Positions 1-9,938 are shown, counted from the first letter of the stretch. The stretch is 11,354 nucleotides of DNA from Xanthomonas translucens pv. translucens DSM 18974 (GCF_000331775.1 NZ_CAPJ01000159.1:1-11354); one strand, 5' to 3'. Numbers and translations are program-made. The notes: generated by a model not told the origin, from the sequence alone.

Positions 1-55
1 TTCAGCCGCGACGGGCGTTACGGATCGCGCCTGTCGCAGCTGAAGCCGCTCCTAC
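1..55. repeat. Inverted pair of REP-like sequences, left copy cut by the window edge
   Basis: Read on the minus strand, 55 down to about 28 gives GTAGGAGCGGCTTCAGCTGC followed by GACAGGCGC. The plus strand from base 1 begins TTCAGCCGCGACGGGCG, which is the same element in opposite orientation with its first part outside the window. Each unit has a GCGGC-TTCA-GCYGC mini-palindrome. Head-to-head pairs of such units downstream of genes are typical of REP/BIME elements in Pseudomonas and Xanthomonas relatives. The assignment rests on pattern recognition; family membership was not searched. Confidence 0.6.
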
Positions 56-90
56 AAAGTGCACAGCATGCGCCCGGCGGCAACCGGGTC

Positions 91-118
91 GGCCTGCGCG
101 CGCTTGGCGGCGCAGGCC
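91..118 (-). terminator. GC-rich hairpin after the chorismate mutase gene, possible terminator without U-tract
   Basis: GGCCTGCGC (91-99) pairs perfectly with GCGCAGGCC (110-118) around a 10-nt loop. It lies 44 bp past the chorismate mutase stop codon. No T-run follows on the minus strand, so it is not a classical intrinsic terminator. It may act with Rho, protect the 3' end, or have no role. Confidence 0.35.
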
Positions 119-161
119 GGATGCGGGTGCAATCGGCGCGACTGCGACCCGCTCGCCCTGC

Positions 162-734
162 TCAGTGGCAGAAATCGCCCAGGCTGCGTACCAGTGCGGT
201 GCGATGGACCTGGTCCAGCTGCCAGCGCAGCGCATAGGCCTCGGCCGCACGCGCGGTCGTCGCCGGGCAATCCGGCGCCTGCCGGACCGCGGCGCTGGCC
301 TGCAGCGCGTCCAGCATCTCGCCCTGCAGTTGGTCCAGGCGCGCGCGCAGCGCGGTCAGGTCCGGACGCGGCTGGTTCGGGGCGCGGCCGCGCAGCCGCC
401 AGCGCGCCAGCAGCTGGTACTGCACCAGCTTGTTGGACTCGATCTGCATGCCGAAGAAACGCGCCGCATCGTCCGCGTCCACGCCGTGCGCCGGCGCCTG
501 CGCGCGCACGTTGGCCAGCACCGCGGCCTCGCGCGTGGCATCCAGCACCGGCTTGCCGCTGTCCCATTTACTCAGCGCCACCTGGTCGCCGATCGCGTTG
601 CGCTCGACGATATGGTCGAGCAGCGGGTCGAGCGGGGTGGCGCTGCGTGCGGGTATCGCGCAGCCCATCATGGCGGCGCCGGCCAGCAGCGCGGTCAGCG
701 CGCGCGGGAGTGTGGCAGCAACGTAAGCGGTCAT
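162..734 (-). CDS. aroQ: Periplasmic (AroQ-gamma type) chorismate mutase
   Basis: This 190-residue protein should convert chorismate to prephenate, the entry step to phenylalanine and tyrosine, outside the cytoplasm. Residues 1 to about 31 form a secretion signal (hydrophobic core LTALLAGAAMMG, likely cut near ARS|AT); Cys25 makes only a poor lipobox. The mature part has the all-helical AroQ pattern: R45 in the first helix, K56 in the SKWD motif, R68 in TREAAVL, then the FFGMQIESNKLVQY helix with Q97 and E99 as likely active-site residues. C156 and C189 match the disulfide pair known in secreted gamma-class enzymes. The start at 734 was chosen because GGAG lies 7 nt before the ATG and the signal peptide begins there; a longer in-frame reading to 905 has no such features. 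The gene follows the atp terminator on the same strand and probably has its own promoter. In related plant pathogens secreted chorismate mutases are suspected of acting on the host; that is not shown here. Confidence 0.88.
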   Translation of the reverse strand: MTAYVAATLPRALTALLAGAAMMGCAIPARSATPLDPLLDHIVERNAIGDQVALSKWDSGKPVLDATREAAVLANVRAQAPAHGVDADDAARFFGMQIESNKLVQYQLLARWRLRGRAPNQPRPDLTALRARLDQLQGEMLDALQASAAVRQAPDCPATTARAAEAYALRWQLDQVHRTALVRSLGDFCH

Positions 735-829
735 CGTGTGTCTCCAGGGAAAGCGTCTGCGTGGGGGAAGGATGCACAGATCGGGCCGCCATCTTGCCGG
801 AGCCAGCGGACGATTGCGTTGCAGCACGC

Positions 830-850
830 CGCGCTTGCGGCGCAAGCGCG
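830..850 (-). other. Stem-loop in the chorismate mutase leader
   Basis: A perfect 9-bp stem (830-838 with 842-850, core GCGCTTGC/GCAAGCGC) closes a 3-nt loop. It lies within the predicted leader of about 125 nt of the chorismate mutase mRNA, roughly 100 nt before the start codon. No U-tract and no leader peptide rich in Phe or Tyr was seen, so there is no direct sign of attenuation. Confidence 0.4.
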
Positions 851-866
851 CAAGCGAGTCAGCGGC

Positions 867-895
867 GATAAAGCCAGCGCCGTGCGCCATGTCAC
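867..895 (-). promoter_or_regulatory. Putative sigma-70 promoter of the chorismate mutase gene
   Basis: On the minus strand GTGACA (895-890, five of six consensus positions) stands 17 bp before TTTATC (872-867, a poor -10). It lies between the atp terminator and the gene and would give transcription starting near 860. The spacing is ideal but the -10 is weak, so confidence is limited. The rest of the 291-bp gap (735-1025) shows only the leader hairpin and the atp terminator. Confidence 0.35.
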
Positions 896-954
896 TGTCG
901 CGCACGCCCCACCCCGCTGCGCACGCGATCTCGCCCGCACGCGGCGCATTCCAT

Positions 955-983
955 CAACGAAAAACGCCGGCAATCGCCGGCGT
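955..983 (-). terminator. Rho-independent terminator of the atp operon
   Basis: On the minus strand an 8-bp perfect stem ACGCCGGC/GCCGGCGT (976-983 with 964-971) with a 4-nt GATT loop runs into TTTTTCG. The flanking GAA and TTC can extend the pairing. It lies 43 bp after the atpC stop codon, with no other gene in between, and so marks the end of the ATP synthase operon. Confidence 0.9.
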
Positions 984-1025
984 CTTCGTCGCGGTCGTGC
1001 GGCCGCAAGGCGCCGCGCGGTTTCG

Positions 1026-1448
1026 CTAGTGCTTGAGGTGCTTGCGCAGGCGTTCCAGCGCCTGCAGCTGCGCGGTGACTTCCGCCAGCTTGGCCTGCGC
1101 CTCGGCCACGTCGATGCCGTCGCCACGGTTGGCGAGCATGCGCTCGGCTTCGTCCTTGGCCTTGCGCACCGACGCCTCGTCGATGTCCTGCGCGCGGATC
1201 GCGGTGTCGGCCAGGATGGTCACCACCTGCGGCTGCACCTCGAGGATGCCGCCGGAAATGGCAAAATCCAGCTGCTCGCCGCTGGGGGTGGTCACCACCA
1301 CCTTGCCGGGCTTGAGCCGGGTGATCAGCGGCGCGTGCTTGGGCGCGATGCCCAGCTCGCCCAGCTCGCCGGTGGCGACCACCAGGGTCGCTTCACCGTG
1401 GTAGATCTCGTGCTCGGCGCTGACGATGTCGCAACGGATGGTGCTCAT
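1026..1448 (-). CDS. atpC: ATP synthase F1 subunit epsilon
   Basis: Epsilon is part of the central rotor stalk with gamma; its mobile C-terminal helices can inhibit ATP hydrolysis. The 140-residue protein has the usual two parts: an N-terminal beta-sandwich (about 1-86, with [22 protein letters not shown] and a SGGILEV strand) and a helical hairpin (about 87-137, [16 protein letters not shown] and an Ala/Leu-rich second helix). Length is normal for the family. ATG at 1448 is preceded by GAGG at a short 4-nt distance. It is last in the operon, 170 bp after atpD, with a hairpin and a heptamer array in that gap, and is followed by the operon terminator. Confidence 0.97.
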   Translation of the reverse strand: MSTIRCDIVSAEHEIYHGEATLVVATGELGELGIAPKHAPLITRLKPGKVVVTTPSGEQLDFAISGGILEVQPQVVTILADTAIRAQDIDEASVRKAKDEAERMLANRGDGIDVAEAQAKLAEVTAQLQALERLRKHLKH

Positions 1449-1468
1449 GGTGCCTCACTGGGTGCGGC

Positions 1469-1496
1469 GGGACTCGGGACTCGGGACCCGGGACTC
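1469..1496 (+). repeat. Four-unit GGGACTC heptamer array before atpC
   Basis: Four consecutive 7-mers, GGGACTC three times and GGGACCC once (third position), begin 20 bp upstream of the atpC start, G-rich on the plus (template) strand. Four GGG tracts with 4-nt loops are the minimal intramolecular G-quadruplex motif. A decayed opposite-sense partner may survive at about 1520-1541 (GTTCCC and GATTCC), but unlike the other atp spacers no clean inverted copy exists here. Confidence 0.9.
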
Positions 1497-1589
1497 GGAA
1501 GCAGCTCGGCGGCCGCATCCTGTTCCCGCTTGTTCGATTCCAGCGCCCCGCCTTGACGATGCTCTGCTGCCGAATGCCGATGCGCGACG

Positions 1590-1610
1590 GCCGGCCGCCG
1601 CGCGGCCGGC
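1590..1610 (-). other. GC hairpin between atpD and atpC
   Basis: GCCGGCCGC (1590-1598) pairs perfectly with GCGGCCGGC (1602-1610) around a 3-nt loop. In the mRNA it begins 8 nt after the atpD stop codon. There is no U-tract, so it should not stop RNA polymerase by itself; mRNA 3'-end protection or partial polarity are possible roles. Confidence 0.65.
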
Positions 1611-1618
1611 TGTCCGGA

Positions 1619-5703
<4,085 letters not shown>

Positions 5704-5765
5704 CTTGGTTTCCTTCGGATCGTCCACCGCGCGAAGGCGGATGGCGACGTTTGGTTAGCTTCTTT

Positions 5766-5793
5766 GAGAATCGGGAATGGGGAATCGGGAATC
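5766..5793 (+). repeat. Four-unit GGGAATC heptamer array before atpA (left arm)
   Basis: The units are GAGAATC (one G lost), GGGAATG, GGGAATC and GGGAATC, 62 bp upstream of the atpA start and G-rich on the template strand. An opposite-sense, more decayed copy is at 5825-5845. The damaged first unit leaves only three intact GGG tracts. Confidence 0.88.
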
Positions 5794-5824
5794 GCTGCTG
5801 GCGTCGCCGCCGGGCCGGGTTCTC

Positions 5825-5845
5825 TTTTCTCTATTCGCCATTCCC
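5825..5845 (-). repeat. Decayed inverted heptamer partner after atpH (right arm)
   Basis: On the minus strand, 5 nt after the atpH stop codon, the units read GGGAATG, GCGAATA and GAGAAAA. The first pairs perfectly with 5773-5779 of the left arm; the next two only partly. It looks like an eroding copy of the same inverted element found between atpG and atpD. Confidence 0.6.
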
Positions 5846-5850
5846 GCTTC

Positions 5851-6378
5851 TTAGTGGGCCAGTGCGGAGTGCAGGCGCGACAGCTTGCCTTTCAGCGAAC
5901 CGTCGATGACCACGTCGCCGGCGTCGATCACCGCGCCGCCGATCAGCGAAGCGTCCACCGCCGTGGTGATCTCGACCTCGCGGCCGAAGCGCTGCTTCAA
6001 CGCCACCTTCAACGAGGCCACTTCCGCGTCGCTGAGCTGGGTGGCCGAGGTCACGTTGGCCTTGACCACGGATTCGGCCTCGGCCCGCAGCTGATCGTAC
6101 AGCCCGGCGATCTCGGGCAGCAGCGGCAGCCGCTGCGCTTCGGCCAGCAGGCCCAGGAAGCGCGCGTACTGCTCGTCGGCCACATGCGGCGCCAGCAGCG
6201 CCACCGCCTGCTCGCGCTGCAGCTGCGGGTTATGCAGCAAGGCCGCCACGCGCGGATCGGCGGCGACCTGGGCGGACAACGCCAGGGCCTGCGACCAGGG
6301 CGCGAGCTTGCCGGCGTCGCTGGCCGCGGCGAACGCGGCGCGGGCATACGGACGCGCCAGTGTGAGGGCCTGGCTCAT
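5851..6378 (-). CDS. atpH: ATP synthase F1 subunit delta
   Basis: Delta sits on top of F1 and joins it to the b-subunit stator. The 175-residue protein has the six-helix N-terminal domain that binds alpha (starting [16 protein letters not shown]) and the C-terminal family signature, [17 protein letters not shown] followed by LKGKLSRL, near 143-169. ATG at 6378 lies 1 nt after the atpF stop codon (TGAGATG), with GGAG of the ribosome site inside the end of atpF. The two are therefore very likely translationally coupled. A longer in-frame reading to 6459 overlaps atpF and is not supported. Confidence 0.98.
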   Translation of the reverse strand: MSQALTLARPYARAAFAAASDAGKLAPWSQALALSAQVAADPRVAALLHNPQLQREQAVALLAPHVADEQYARFLGLLAEAQRLPLLPEIAGLYDQLRAEAESVVKANVTSATQLSDAEVASLKVALKQRFGREVEITTAVDASLIGGAVIDAGDVVIDGSLKGKLSRLHSALAH

Positions 6379-6379
6379 C

Positions 6380-6850
6380 TCAGATCTCCGCCGCCAGCGC
6401 GTCGAGCAGCGCCTTGTGGGCGTTGGCGTCGATTTCGCGCTTGAGCAGCTTTTCCGCACCGCTCACCGCCAGCAGCGACACCTGGCGACGCAGTTCTTCG
6501 CGCGCACGGTTGGCGGCGGCGTCGATCTCGGCCTGGGCCAGATCCTTCTGCCGGTTGGCCTCGGCGATCGCCTCGTGCTTGGCCGCTTCGACGATCTGGT
6601 TGGCGCGCGCGTGGGCCTGGTCGATGATTTCGTTGGCCTTGACGCGTGCGTCCTTCAGCGCTTCGTTGACCTTTTCCTGCGCCTGCGCCAGATCCTTCTG
6701 GCTGCGATCGGCGGCGGCGAGGCCTTCGGCGATCTTCTGTTGGCGCTCTTCGATGGCCTTCATCAGCGGCGGCCAGATCTTGGTCGCGACGATCCAGATC
6801 AGACCGGCAAACGCCAGCGCCTGGGCAAAGAGGGTGAGACCGATATTCAT
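6380..6850 (-). CDS. atpF: ATP synthase Fo subunit b
   Basis: Subunit b forms the dimeric stator stalk linking subunit a to delta and alpha. The 156-residue protein has one N-terminal membrane helix (about 4-25, [21 protein letters not shown]) followed by a long, charged, Ala-rich helix typical of the b coiled coil, with no transmembrane or globular part after it. Length equals that of E. coli b. ATG at 6850 has only a weak GAG ribosome site. The stop codon is 1 nt from atpH. A single b gene means a homodimer, with no separate b' subunit. Confidence 0.98.
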   Translation of the reverse strand: MNIGLTLFAQALAFAGLIWIVATKIWPPLMKAIEERQQKIAEGLAAADRSQKDLAQAQEKVNEALKDARVKANEIIDQAHARANQIVEAAKHEAIAEANRQKDLAQAEIDAAANRAREELRRQVSLLAVSGAEKLLKREIDANAHKALLDALAAEI

Positions 6851-6880
6851 GGGGTACGCTCAGCCAAAGTGACGGGGTGG

Positions 6881-6948
6881 GCGCGCCGCCATCGCGGCGG
6901 GCGCATCCGAACCTTCATCCGCAGCGGGGCCAGCCGCATCGCTGCGGC
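6881..6948 (-). other. Two GC-rich hairpins between atpE and atpF
   Basis: The first in the mRNA is GCCGCA-loop-TGCGGC (6933-6938 with 6943-6948, 4-nt loop), beginning 20 nt after the atpE stop codon. The second is GCCGC/GCGGC (6885-6889 with 6894-6898) in an outer GCGC/GCGC clamp (6881-6884 with 6901-6904). No U-tracts follow. Such structures after a c-subunit gene can stabilise the upstream message or lower read-through; neither is proven here. Confidence 0.6.
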
Positions 6949-6968
6949 CGTCCGCCGGTGCTACTGGA

Positions 6969-7346
<378 letters not shown>

Positions 7347-8141
7347 TCAGTGGCTGTCTTCCGCCAGGCTCAGATACACGATGGACAGCATCATGAAGAT
7401 GAAAGCCTGCAAAGGAATCACCAGCAGGTGGAACAGCATCCAGCCGAAGCCGAACGCGCCGCCGGCCAGGGCGCCGAAGATGCCGGCACCGCCCAGCACC
7501 CAGATCAGCAGGAACACGATCTCGCCGCCGAACATGTTGCCGAACAGTCGCATCGCCAGCGAGATCGGCTTGCTCACCCACTCGACGATATTGAGGATCA
7601 GGTTGAACGGCAGCATCCACTTGCCGAACGGGGCGGTCAGGAATTCCTTGGTCATCCCACCCACGCCCTTGGAGCGCAGCGAGAAGAAGATCATCAGGAA
7701 GAACACGCTGATCGACATGCCCAGGGTGGCATTGACGTCGGCGGTGGGTACCGGCTTCCAATAGTGCACGCCGGCCATTTCGAGCGGCCTGGCGATGAAG
7801 TCCGCCGGGACCATCTTGATGAGGTTCATCATCAGGATCCAGAAGAACAGGGTGATCGCGATCGGGGTCACCAGCTTGCTGGTCCCGTGGTAGGTGTCCT
7901 TGACCTGGCGGTCGACGAACTCCAGCAGGATCTCCACGAACGCCTGCCACTTGCCCGGCACGCCGGCGGTGGCCTTGCGCGTGGCGACCCAGAAGCCGAA
8001 CACCATCAGCAGGCCGGACAGCACCGACATGACCAGCGTATCGACGTGCACCTGCCAGAACCCGCCTTCCTGCACCTGGAAGGTGAGGTTCTGCAGGTGG
8101 TGCTGGATGTAGGAGGTAGGGGTTGCTTCCTCGCCCGCCAT
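7347..8141 (-). CDS. atpB: ATP synthase Fo subunit a
   Basis: Subunit a holds the two half-channels that lead protons to and from the c-ring. The 264-residue protein has several hydrophobic segments (about 34-54, 91-111, 143-155, 206-231 and 236-260). R198 in SLAMRLFGNMFGGEIV is the essential Arg facing the ring Asp, and Q245 in PLQAFIFMMLSIVYLSLA matches the polar residue of the last helix. A histidine-rich N-terminus (YIQHHLQNLTF) lies in the periplasm as in relatives. ATG at 8141 follows AGGA closely and is 27 bp after the atpI stop codon. Confidence 0.98.
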   Translation of the reverse strand: MAGEEATPTSYIQHHLQNLTFQVQEGGFWQVHVDTLVMSVLSGLLMVFGFWVATRKATAGVPGKWQAFVEILLEFVDRQVKDTYHGTSKLVTPIAITLFFWILMMNLIKMVPADFIARPLEMAGVHYWKPVPTADVNATLGMSISVFFLMIFFSLRSKGVGGMTKEFLTAPFGKWMLPFNLILNIVEWVSKPISLAMRLFGNMFGGEIVFLLIWVLGGAGIFGALAGGAFGFGWMLFHLLVIPLQAFIFMMLSIVYLSLAEDSH

Positions 8142-8168
8142 GAGTCCTGAGCCCTTATCGTGATTCGA

Positions 8169-8534
8169 TCAACGTCTGGCCAGCGCCAGAACCTGGAACA
8201 TCAGCCCGACGGCGATACCCGTCAACAGGGCCAGAGGAGGCAACCGCCACCAGGCAAAGCCCAGCGCCAGCACCGCGAATATCAACACCCACTTCAGCAC
8301 CATGGCCACGATCAACCGCGCCATCGCCGCACCTGCCGCCTGCACGCCGCCGCTCAACGCGGTGCGTGCCGCCAGCCATCCTCCCACCACGGTCGCCAGC
8401 CCGGTTGCGGCAGCGCCCATGGCGTACTTCGGCCCCAGCAGCAGGAACGCCAGGGAAACCACGGCTACCGCCAGCAGCGGGTAAATCGCTGCGCGCAGCA
8501 TCAGCCGCCGCCCCGCATCAACGGAGTTCAGCAC
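8169..8534 (-). CDS. atpI: ATP synthase assembly protein I
   Basis: AtpI is a small membrane protein that helps assemble the c-ring in some bacteria and is often dispensable. The 121-residue product is almost wholly hydrophobic, with four membrane helices (about 13-33, 38-57, 69-91 and 99-118) and Arg at the ends. The start is taken as GTG at 8534, since AGGA lies 6 nt before it and MLNSVDAGRRLMLRAAIYP reads like a normal N-terminus. The open frame continues upstream through the promoter, and one further ATG at 8741 has a very good ribosome site, but the added 69 residues look non-coding. It is the first gene of the operon, about 52 nt after the predicted transcription start. Family assignment comes from position and topology more than motifs. 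Confidence 0.85.
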   Translation of the reverse strand: MLNSVDAGRRLMLRAAIYPLLAVAVVSLAFLLLGPKYAMGAAATGLATVVGGWLAARTALSGGVQAAGAAMARLIVAMVLKWVLIFAVLALGFAWWRLPPLALLTGIAVGLMFQVLALARR

Positions 8535-8563
8535 AGAAAATCCTGCAGTTGGTGGTGAGTTGA

Positions 8564-8579
8564 GGACGCTTTCGCGTCC
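8564..8579 (-). other. GAAA-tetraloop hairpin at the 5' end of the atp mRNA
   Basis: In the mRNA GGACGC (8579-8574) and GCGTCC (8569-8564) form a perfect 6-bp stem closed by a GAAA tetraloop, about 7 nt after the predicted transcription start. Stable 5'-end hairpins often shield messages from RNase E; the role here is inferred. Confidence 0.6.
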
Positions 8580-8592
8580 GTCGAGCCGCGGA

Positions 8593-8622
8593 ATTATAGC
8601 AATGGGACAATTTACGAGACAA
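8593..8622 (-). promoter_or_regulatory. Main promoter of the atp operon
   Basis: On the minus strand a perfect TATAAT (8598-8593), preceded by TGC to make an extended -10, stands 18 bp after TTGTCT (8622-8617, four of six -35 positions). It predicts a start near 8586-8587 and a leader of about 52 nt to the atpI GTG. It is the only perfect -10 seen in the window and fits a strong constitutive housekeeping promoter. Confidence 0.8.
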
Positions 8623-8729
8623 CCGCCAAAGGTCGCGGCCGCCCCCCGATCGAGCCAAGCCGCCAACGATACCACGTCGCGGACCCGCACCGCGGCCTGG
8701 ATTGATGCATCGCAGCAGGGATTTGGGTG

Positions 8730-8757
8730 GGAACTTTTCATCTCACCTCCGGTCAGA
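8730..8757 (+). promoter_or_regulatory. Sigma-E (RpoE)-type promoter reading toward the outer-membrane protein gene
   Basis: GGAACT (8730-8735, in the fuller context GGGAACTT) is followed after 16 bp by GTCAGA (8752-8757). This fits the sigma-E motif reported for Xanthomonas, GGAACT-N15-17-GTCNNA (recalled, not looked up), and is close to the E. coli GAACTT/TCTGA form. Transcription would begin near 8763-8764, exactly at the foot of the next stem-loop. It also lies back to back with the atp promoter. Confidence 0.65.
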
Positions 8758-8763
8758 TCATCC

Positions 8764-8836
8764 AGGGACTGCGCCCATCCTCGTCGATTTGCAGCGCGGA
8801 CCCATGGAGCCCCGGGCGACCGGGGCTCTTCTTTTT
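8764..8836 (+). ncRNA. Predicted sigma-E-dependent small RNA of about 73 nt
   Basis: Between the sigma-E-type promoter and a strong terminator lies no reading frame on this strand but a compact structured RNA. Stem 1 pairs 8765-8774 with 8794-8803 (nine pairs, one G-U among them, plus one A-A mismatch) and may be extended by 8762-8764 with 8805-8807. Its 19-nt loop (8775-8793) is pyrimidine-rich at the start (CCAUCCUC) and so could pair with Shine-Dalgarno-like GAGG sequences. The second hairpin is the terminator, ending in UUCUUUUU, the kind of tail Hfq binds. Size and control resemble the enterobacterial envelope-stress RNAs MicA and RybB, though no sequence similarity to them is claimed. 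The alternative is a leader attenuator of the downstream gene. I do not recognise it as a named RNA. Confidence 0.5.
8807..8836 (+). terminator. Rho-independent terminator of the predicted small RNA
   Basis: GAGCCCCGG (8807-8815) pairs perfectly with CCGGGGCTC (8820-8828) around a GCGA tetraloop (GNRA type) and runs into TTCTTTTT (8829-8836). The T-run is on the plus strand only, so it serves plus-strand transcripts, although no plus-strand gene lies upstream of it for several kilobases. It stands 131 bp before the outer-membrane protein gene. Confidence 0.88.
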
Positions 8837-8967
8837 GCCTGTGATTTGGTGACCGATGCCACCTCCATACTTTCACGAATGGTGGACACGGCTTTAAGGA
8901 TAGTTGCGGCACGCGGTGGCGCTCGCCATCGGCGCATCCATCCCCAGATGACGGAGCTCCACTCCCT

Positions 8968-9792
8968 ATGAAACACTTGCTTGCCCTGGCGTTGCCGTGT
9001 GCGCTCGCCGCCTACGCCCTTCCCGCCCACGCCGAAGACGGCGACGACCGCTTCACCCTGCGCCTCGGCGCGATGAACGTGGACAACGACAACACCCTGC
9101 GCGGCAACACCACCATCGACGGCAACGCGCTCTCCGGCTCGCAGGACTTCGGCTTCGGCGGCAAGGAATGGGAGCCGCGCGTGGACGGCATGTTCCGCAT
9201 CAGCACCCGCCAGCGCCTGATCTTCGACTACTTCAAGTACGACAAGAACCGCCGCGAGGAACTGGGCGAGGACCTCAGCTACGACGGCGTCACCGTGCCG
9301 GCCGGCAGTTTCATCAAGGGCGAGCTGAAGTACCAGGTCGCCAGCCTGGTGTACGACTACTCGGTCATCGACACGCCGCAGTTCAGCCTGGGCCTGCAGC
9401 TCGGCGCCGAATGGGCCAAGGTCCAGGCCAATGCCTATGCCGACCTGGGCGACCTGTATTCGGGCACCTTCATCGACGACAGCGAGGACGGCGCCGCGCC
9501 GGTGGTCGGCGTGCGCTTCACCGCACAGCCGAACGAACACTGGCTGCTCAGCGCGCAGGGCCAGTACGTCAACACCAAGTGGGGCGATTTCGGCAAGTAC
9601 GACGGCGACCTGACCCGCGCCAATGCGATCGTCGAGTACCGCTTCACCAGGAACTTCGGCATCTTCGCCGGCTACGACTGGTTCAAGCTGGACGTGGACC
9701 GCGAGACCGACTCCAATGCCGCCTCGCTGACCAGCGTCGGCCTGAAGCAGGAGTTCAAGGGTCCGGTGGCCGGTGTGACCTTCGCGTTCTGA
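8968..9792 (+). CDS. Small outer-membrane beta-barrel protein, function unknown
   Basis: The 274-residue product has a clear Sec signal peptide (MKHLLALALPCALAAYALPAHA, likely cut after Ala22) and a mature part made of alternating polar/hydrophobic strands such as RLIFDYFKY, SLGLQLGAEWAKV, NAIVEYRF and GIFAGYDWFKLDV. It ends VTFAF; a terminal Phe is the usual signal for insertion by the BAM complex. The strands and acidic loops suggest a barrel of roughly 8-12 strands, OmpW- or OprF-N-like in outline, but I cannot place it in a named family. ATG at 8968 has GGAG 11 nt upstream, a slightly long distance; no other start gives a signal peptide. No convincing sigma-70 promoter was found directly before it, so read-through from the sigma-E-type promoter is possible. 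It is followed by a heptamer array and two terminators and converges with lpdA. Confidence 0.85.
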   Translation: MKHLLALALPCALAAYALPAHAEDGDDRFTLRLGAMNVDNDNTLRGNTTIDGNALSGSQDFGFGGKEWEPRVDGMFRISTRQRLIFDYFKYDKNRREELGEDLSYDGVTVPAGSFIKGELKYQVASLVYDYSVIDTPQFSLGLQLGAEWAKVQANAYADLGDLYSGTFIDDSEDGAAPVVGVRFTAQPNEHWLLSAQGQYVNTKWGDFGKYDGDLTRANAIVEYRFTRNFGIFAGYDWFKLDVDRETDSNAASLTSVGLKQEFKGPVAGVTFAF

Positions 9793-9799
9793 TTCCTTC

Positions 9800-9827
9800 G
9801 GGACTCGGGACTCGGGACTCGGGACTC
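9800..9827 (+). repeat. Four perfect GGGACTC heptamers after the outer-membrane protein gene
   Basis: Four identical 7-mers begin 8 bp after the stop codon, G-rich on the coding strand, so the mRNA 3' end carries a complete G3N4 x4 quadruplex motif just before the terminator at 9844-9869. There is no inverted partner. Perfect identity of all four units suggests a young or actively homogenised array. Confidence 0.95.
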
Positions 9828-9843
9828 GCAAGAAGTTTCATGC

Positions 9844-9869
9844 AAAACCCCGCAGCGATGCGGGGTTTT
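9844..9869. terminator. Bidirectional terminator, first of two
   Basis: AAAACCCCGC (9844-9853) pairs perfectly with GCGGGGTTTT (9860-9869) around a 6-nt loop. The T-run on one strand and A-run on the other let it stop transcription both ways. It is the nearer one for the outer-membrane protein gene. Confidence 0.92.
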
Positions 9870-9908
9870 GTCGTTGTGCCGGGCGCTTGGATTTACAGGC
9901 GCACAAAT

Positions 9909-9938
9909 GCAAAACCCCGGCGCAGGCCGGGGTTTTGC
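9909..9938. terminator. Bidirectional terminator, second of two
   Basis: GCAAAACCCCGG (9909-9920) pairs perfectly with CCGGGGTTTTGC (9927-9938) around CGCAGG. It lies 19 bp after the dihydrolipoamide dehydrogenase stop codon and is the nearer terminator for that gene. It shares the TGCAAAACCCCG core with its neighbour, so the two probably arose by duplication or convergent need. Confidence 0.93.

Noticed and set aside
162..905. Longer chorismate mutase beginning at 905 or at an ATG near 890
   Set aside because: The added residues are Arg-rich, would bury the signal peptide, and cross the likely promoter; the start at 734 has GGAG at 7 nt.
8169..8741. Longer AtpI starting at the ATG at 8741, which has an excellent GGAGG ribosome site
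   Set aside because: The extra 69 residues have no membrane or family character, and the frame runs through the perfect TATAAT promoter and the leader hairpin. The GGAGG is the reverse of the sigma-E promoter spacer. The GTG at 8534 has its own AGGA site and gives a normal four-helix protein. Mapping of the 5' end would settle it.
8758..9831. Minus-strand open frame of 357 codons opposite the outer-membrane protein gene
   Set aside because: The plus strand has a signal peptide, beta strands and a C-terminal Phe; the minus reading is an Ala/Val/Glu-rich shadow that begins in the heptamer array.
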